The position numbers and the translations under genes are program-made. Below the pieces are notes generated by a model, which was not told the DNA's origin, did no database searches, and saw only the letters and a list, made by a program, of their open reading frames with translations. A DNA stretch of 10,613 nucleotides from Methanosphaera sp. SHI613 (GTDB lineage Archaea > Methanobacteriota > Methanobacteria > Methanobacteriales > Methanobacteriaceae). Numbering within the stretch: the stretch's first letter is position 1; every line of letters begins with the position of its first letter. The stretch is from NCBI GenBank assembly GCA_003266145.1, contig MVJJ01000073.1:238-10850 (forward strand). Reading direction: 5' to 3'. This document shows positions 8,701-10,613 of the stretch, one piece after another.

Positions 8701-10613
8701 TTGTTGTTGTTTTAGTTATTTTTCCATTAGCAAATAAATTAACTGTGATGCTTTCAGGTCTTATGTTATCATTGTTGTTAGAATCATTCCATACTTTTGT
8801 AACAGTGATATTTTTAGTTAATATTTCATGTGTATTAGTTATGGTCATATTTTCAATTGAAACAACATAACCTGCAGGAACACCAACTTCTTCAATTGAA
8901 TAAAGTATTTCTTTACCATCAACATATTTTGGTAAATTAGTAAATGTGTATTTCCAATTATCTTCTTTAGTAATTACTTTTGTTATAACAACTTTAGAAT
9001 CTGCAAGTAGATTTATAGTAATAAATGTTGGTCTTATTGCATCATTATCATCATTATCATCCCATACTTTGTTAACTGTTATGTTAGTTACTTCAGGTAT
9101 GTGAGTGTTAATAATTTTAAATGTGTTTGAGCAATTTTTAATAGTTACATCATATTTATCAGACATGTTTGATTCGGAAACTGTGTATACAATCTCTTTA
9201 CCATCTGTGTATTTGGTTAGATTATCAAATACATATGTCCAATTGTTTGCTTGACTAAGTACTGCTGATTGAACTTCTTTGCCATCAGCATAGAGTGAAA
9301 CTGTCACATTAGCTGGTCTTATACCATCATTATTGTTACTATCATTCCATACTTTGATTACTTTTATTTGAGTAATTTCTGGTATGTGAGTGTTAGTAAT
9401 TTGAGTACCATTTATGGTTGATGTGTATCCTTTTGCAACATTAATTTCACGAATTGTGTAATTAACTTTTGTACCGTTTAGGTATTCTGGTAGATTATTG
9501 AGTGTGTATCTCCAGTTAGCAGTAGCATTAATTGAAATTATGCTATATCTTTGACCGTTTGCTAATACTTCTACTGTGATATTGGCAGGTCTTATTCTGT
9601 CATTATCATCAGAGTCATTCCATACTTTTGTAATGTTTAGTTCAACCACACTATCTTCATGAGTATTTGTTATTATGAAATTACCGCAACATGTTGCTGT
9701 AATGTTACTTACATAACCTGGAATTTCAACTTCACTTAATGTGTAGTTAATAACCTTACCATCATTGTTTACAGTTAAGTTTGTAAATGTATGTTTCCAT
9801 CCATTTAAACTGCTTAATACTGCTTCTTGTACTTTAGTACCGTCGGCATATAAGTATACTGTAATGTTTTCTGGTCTTATGTTATCATTATTGTTGTTAT
9901 CATTCCATTTTTTAGTCACGTTTATTTCTTTGGTGAATACTTCATGAGTGTTAGTTATAGTCATGTTAGTTATTGAAACAGTGTAACCTTCAGGTACGCT
10001 TACTTCTTTGATACTGTATACAATCTCTTTACCATTGTTATATTTTGGTAGATTGTCAAAGGTGTATTTCCAATCTGCATCTTTAGAGAGTACTACTGTA
10101 TCAATTACTTCATCATCTGCTAGTAAATTGATTGTTATGTTATTTGGTCTTATTGCATCATTGTTATCATCATCAACCCATACTTTAGTAATGTTAAGTG
10201 ATATTACTTCTGGATTGTGTGTGTTAATGATTACTGTACCATTTACTACTGCTGTGTAGTTTGCTGGTATGTCTGCTTCTTCAACCACATATTTAATTTC
10301 TTTACCGTCAGCATATTTTGGAAGGTTGGTAAATGATCCTGTCCAGTTGTCACTTGCTTTTACTGTAATAGTATCAATTACTACTCCATCAACAAGTAAG
10401 TTGACTTTAATGCTATCAGGTCTTACTCTATCATTATTGTCAGAGTCATCCCATACTTTGGTTACATTTATATTTGTAACTTCAGGTATGTGAGTGTTTA
10501 TTACCTGAGTACCATTAATTACAGCTGTGTAATTTGCAGGAACATCTGCTTCTAAAACCGTATAATTAATTACTTTTCCATTAGCATATTTTGCTAAATC
10601 GGTTATTGTATAT
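5747..10613 (-). CDS. Giant adhesin-like protein of tandem Cna B-type domains; N-terminus outside the window
   Basis: The frame is open from the window edge to the TAA at 5747-5749: 1,621 codons are visible and the start is missing. An in-frame GTG at 10288 lies inside a domain and is not a start, because homologous repeat sequence continues upstream of it. The visible protein is one partial and 15 complete Cna B-type domains of about 90-96 residues each, then a C-terminal module of about 184 residues. Each domain follows the pattern T-K-V-W-x-D, a D/N-rich loop, R-P, 'LxADG', 'NNWxYTFxNLxKY', 'YTVxE', and a closing 'ITNTH'. In Gram-positive surface proteins such domains form stalks holding a ligand-binding tip away from the wall. 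N-x-S/T sequons recur in every repeat. No LPxTG motif and no C-terminal membrane helix are visible. The binding tip, if present, would be in the unseen N-terminus. Role inferred: exported stalk or adhesin on the archaeal surface. Confidence 0.93.
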   Translation of the reverse strand, partial: YTITDLAKYANGKVINYTVLEADVPANYTAVINGTQVINTHIPEVTNINVTKVWDDSDNNDRVRPDSIKVNLLVDGVVIDTITVKASDNWTGSFTNLPKYADGKEIKYVVEEADIPANYTAVVNGTVIINTHNPEVISLNITKVWVDDDNNDAIRPNNITINLLADDEVIDTVVLSKDADWKYTFDNLPKYNNGKEIVYSIKEVSVPEGYTVSITNMTITNTHEVFTKEINVTKKWNDNNNNDNIRPENITVYLYADGTKVQEAVLSSLNGWKHTFTNLTVNNDGKVINYTLSEVEIPGYVSNITATCCGNFIITNTHEDSVVELNITKVWNDSDDNDRIRPANITVEVLANGQRYSIISINATANWRYTLNNLPEYLNGTKVNYTIREINVAKGYTSTINGTQITNTHIPEITQIKVIKVWNDSNNNDGIRPANVTVSLYADGKEVQSAVLSQANNWTYVFDNLTKYTDGKEIVYTVSESNMSDKYDVTIKNCSNTFKIINTHIPEVTNITVNKVWDDNDDNDAIRPTFITINLLADSKVVITKVITKEDNWKYTFTNLPKYVDGKEILYSIEEVGVPAGYVVSIENMTITNTHEILTKNITVTKVWNDSNNNDNIRPESITVNLFANGKITKTTTINADDDWKYTFTDLPAYENGVLITYSVSEDAITGYDSKIVNCSDNFKIINTHEKYLTSLNITKVWIDDNNKDGVRPDSITVFLLADGEVIDTVVLTKENNWKYTFDNLIKYNNTKEIKYTIQEVVPNNYTVTYNQTQIINTHTSQIKNITVVKVWNDTNNNDGLRPANVTINLLADSNIIKTIVLSQSNNWTYTFTNLDVYNNSKEITYTIEEENVPNAYTVTVKNCSNNFKVINTHILENTSVEVRKVWNDSNNNDGLRPANITIQLYADSTAVGPSITLDESNNWAYTFNNLAKYNNSKEIMYSVKEVDVPFGYSVDYNNTTITNTHQIITKEITVTKQWLDSNDNDRLRPKEVRVVLYAHNEFYDTVILNAQNNWTCTFKNLPVYDNEEVIVYTIDELGVPEGYNKAILESIDEFVIINSHTNITTNFTVNKVWIDDNNNDNVRPDHIDVQLYANGQVIGKAIVLCDDNNWTITFENLTKYNNGQEIKYYVTELNIPEEYQVTYQNNTIINTHNKTTTQINVIKVWNDTNNNDAQRPNEVTIQLYADGVKYGSAVKLNQENNWGYSFDNLTKYNNGKLINYTVDEVDTPQNYTKQITKNTNTYTITNTHIKELVNISVTKVWLDDNNNDGLRPNNVTIVLYANGDLIVDTTTLSGANKWTYTFENLPKYDNGQEIIYTVDEVNITDAYTKEISGGSNNFTITNKHVSETTSVNVTKVWIDEDNKHNLRPTDVVIDLYVDGQKTDSIKLNEENNWTYCFNDLPKYNNGKLVNYTVDETNVSNYTKSLENNQNTWTITNALNYTPLKFLWAWKLINYTECYNGQGSNDDGTVDSLNHPIIKKNAKAYSIKGVGKYHYNKKYSSMKWFAKNKYSHRHSSYQYKGCRVKYRLFVYLYRAYFFGNMTYSDFIAAMQQAGITMEQYNNWNSEGVLTVDYDSIDEVPDSIQLSNSKGDVPTSSDTVDKSGSSGHDGVMDSGEVEVEVE
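5750..6301 (-). other. Unrecognised C-terminal module of the Cna B-type protein
   Basis: This is the part of the coding region after the last repeat, about 184 residues. In order it shows an aromatic stretch ('LKFLWAWKLINY'), a strongly basic Lys/Tyr/His segment (about 6190-6030), a short aromatic hydrophobic patch ('LFVYLYRAYFFG'), a predicted amphipathic helix ('MTYSDFIAAMQQAGITMEQY'), and an acidic Ser/Asp tail ending 'GEVEVEVE'. The patch is too short for a normal membrane helix. I do not recognise a family; it does not match a pseudomurein-binding repeat as I know it. Its place at the C-terminus of a stalk makes a wall-attachment role plausible but unproven. Confidence 0.6.
6302..10613 (-). 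repeat. Array of 15 complete and one partial Cna B-type domains
   Basis: The His codon (lowest base given) of each closing N-T/S/K-H motif lies at 10490, 10217, 9944, 9659, 9386, 9101, 8828, 8546, 8276, 7991, 7715, 7430, 7154, 6866 and 6578; the last unit ends in 'ITNAL' near 6302. Spacing is 270-288 bp. Two forms are seen: short units ending like 'YTVSITNMTITNTH', and long units with about four extra residues before the last strand, such as 'KNCSNNFKVINTH'. From 9659 to 6866 long and short units alternate strictly. Units are diverged in sequence. The Lys of 'K-x-W', the Glu of 'Y-x-x-x-E' and the Asn of the last strand are present in all 15 complete units. Confidence 0.92.

Noticed and set aside
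10286..10288. GTG as the start codon of the Cna B-type gene
   Set aside because: It falls within a repeat unit, and the same frame continues upstream to the window edge with one more full domain and part of another; there is no signal peptide or ribosome binding site there.
6604..10493. Several plus-strand open frames of 60-93 codons
   Set aside because: They recur with similar sequences (for example '-SLLLxSFHTF-') because they are the reverse strand of the Cna B-type repeats.
6302..10613. Regularly spaced repeats as a CRISPR array
   Set aside because: The period is about 270-288 bp, the copies are diverged, and the whole stretch is one open frame of protein repeats.

Overview
The window looks like an adhesin locus of a very AT-rich gut methanogen of the Methanobacteriales, most likely Methanosphaera or a close relative. 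The evidence is two giant secreted proteins rich in Asn and Thr and full of N-glycosylation sequons, one with a beta-helix plus Ig-like layout and one built of Cna B-type repeats, together with archaeal-style T-rich termination and strong AT bias. The genus is inferred from architecture and composition only; no search was run.

Layout. Both large genes are on the minus strand and both are cut by the window edges. The upstream gene (10613 down to 5747) encodes the C-terminal 1,621 codons of a protein made of one partial and 15 complete Cna B-type domains, followed by an unusual C-terminal module of about 184 residues. The downstream gene (3787 down to 1) encodes the first 1,262 residues of an adhesin-like protein: signal peptide, low-complexity linker, parallel beta-helix, then a string of Ig-like beta-sandwich domains whose end lies outside the window. 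Between them is a spacer of about 1.96 kb (3788-5746) holding a degenerate IS630-family insertion sequence on the plus strand (4592-5479). It has well preserved 28-bp terminal inverted repeats, but its transposase is frameshifted and has lost the middle of its catalytic domain.

How the parts fit. The two large genes are best read as neighbouring members of a surface adhesin family, each probably exported and displayed on the pseudomurein wall. All 15 complete Cna B-type domains keep the Lys/Glu/Asn positions used in bacteria for spontaneous intramolecular isopeptide bonds, so the upstream protein may be a covalently stabilised archaeal stalk. The downstream gene has its own ribosome binding site and a long AT-rich leader. 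A T-rich stretch follows the upstream gene, so the two are probably separate transcription units. I see no tRNA, rRNA or CRISPR array; the plus-strand open frames opposite the two large genes are shadows of the repeats.
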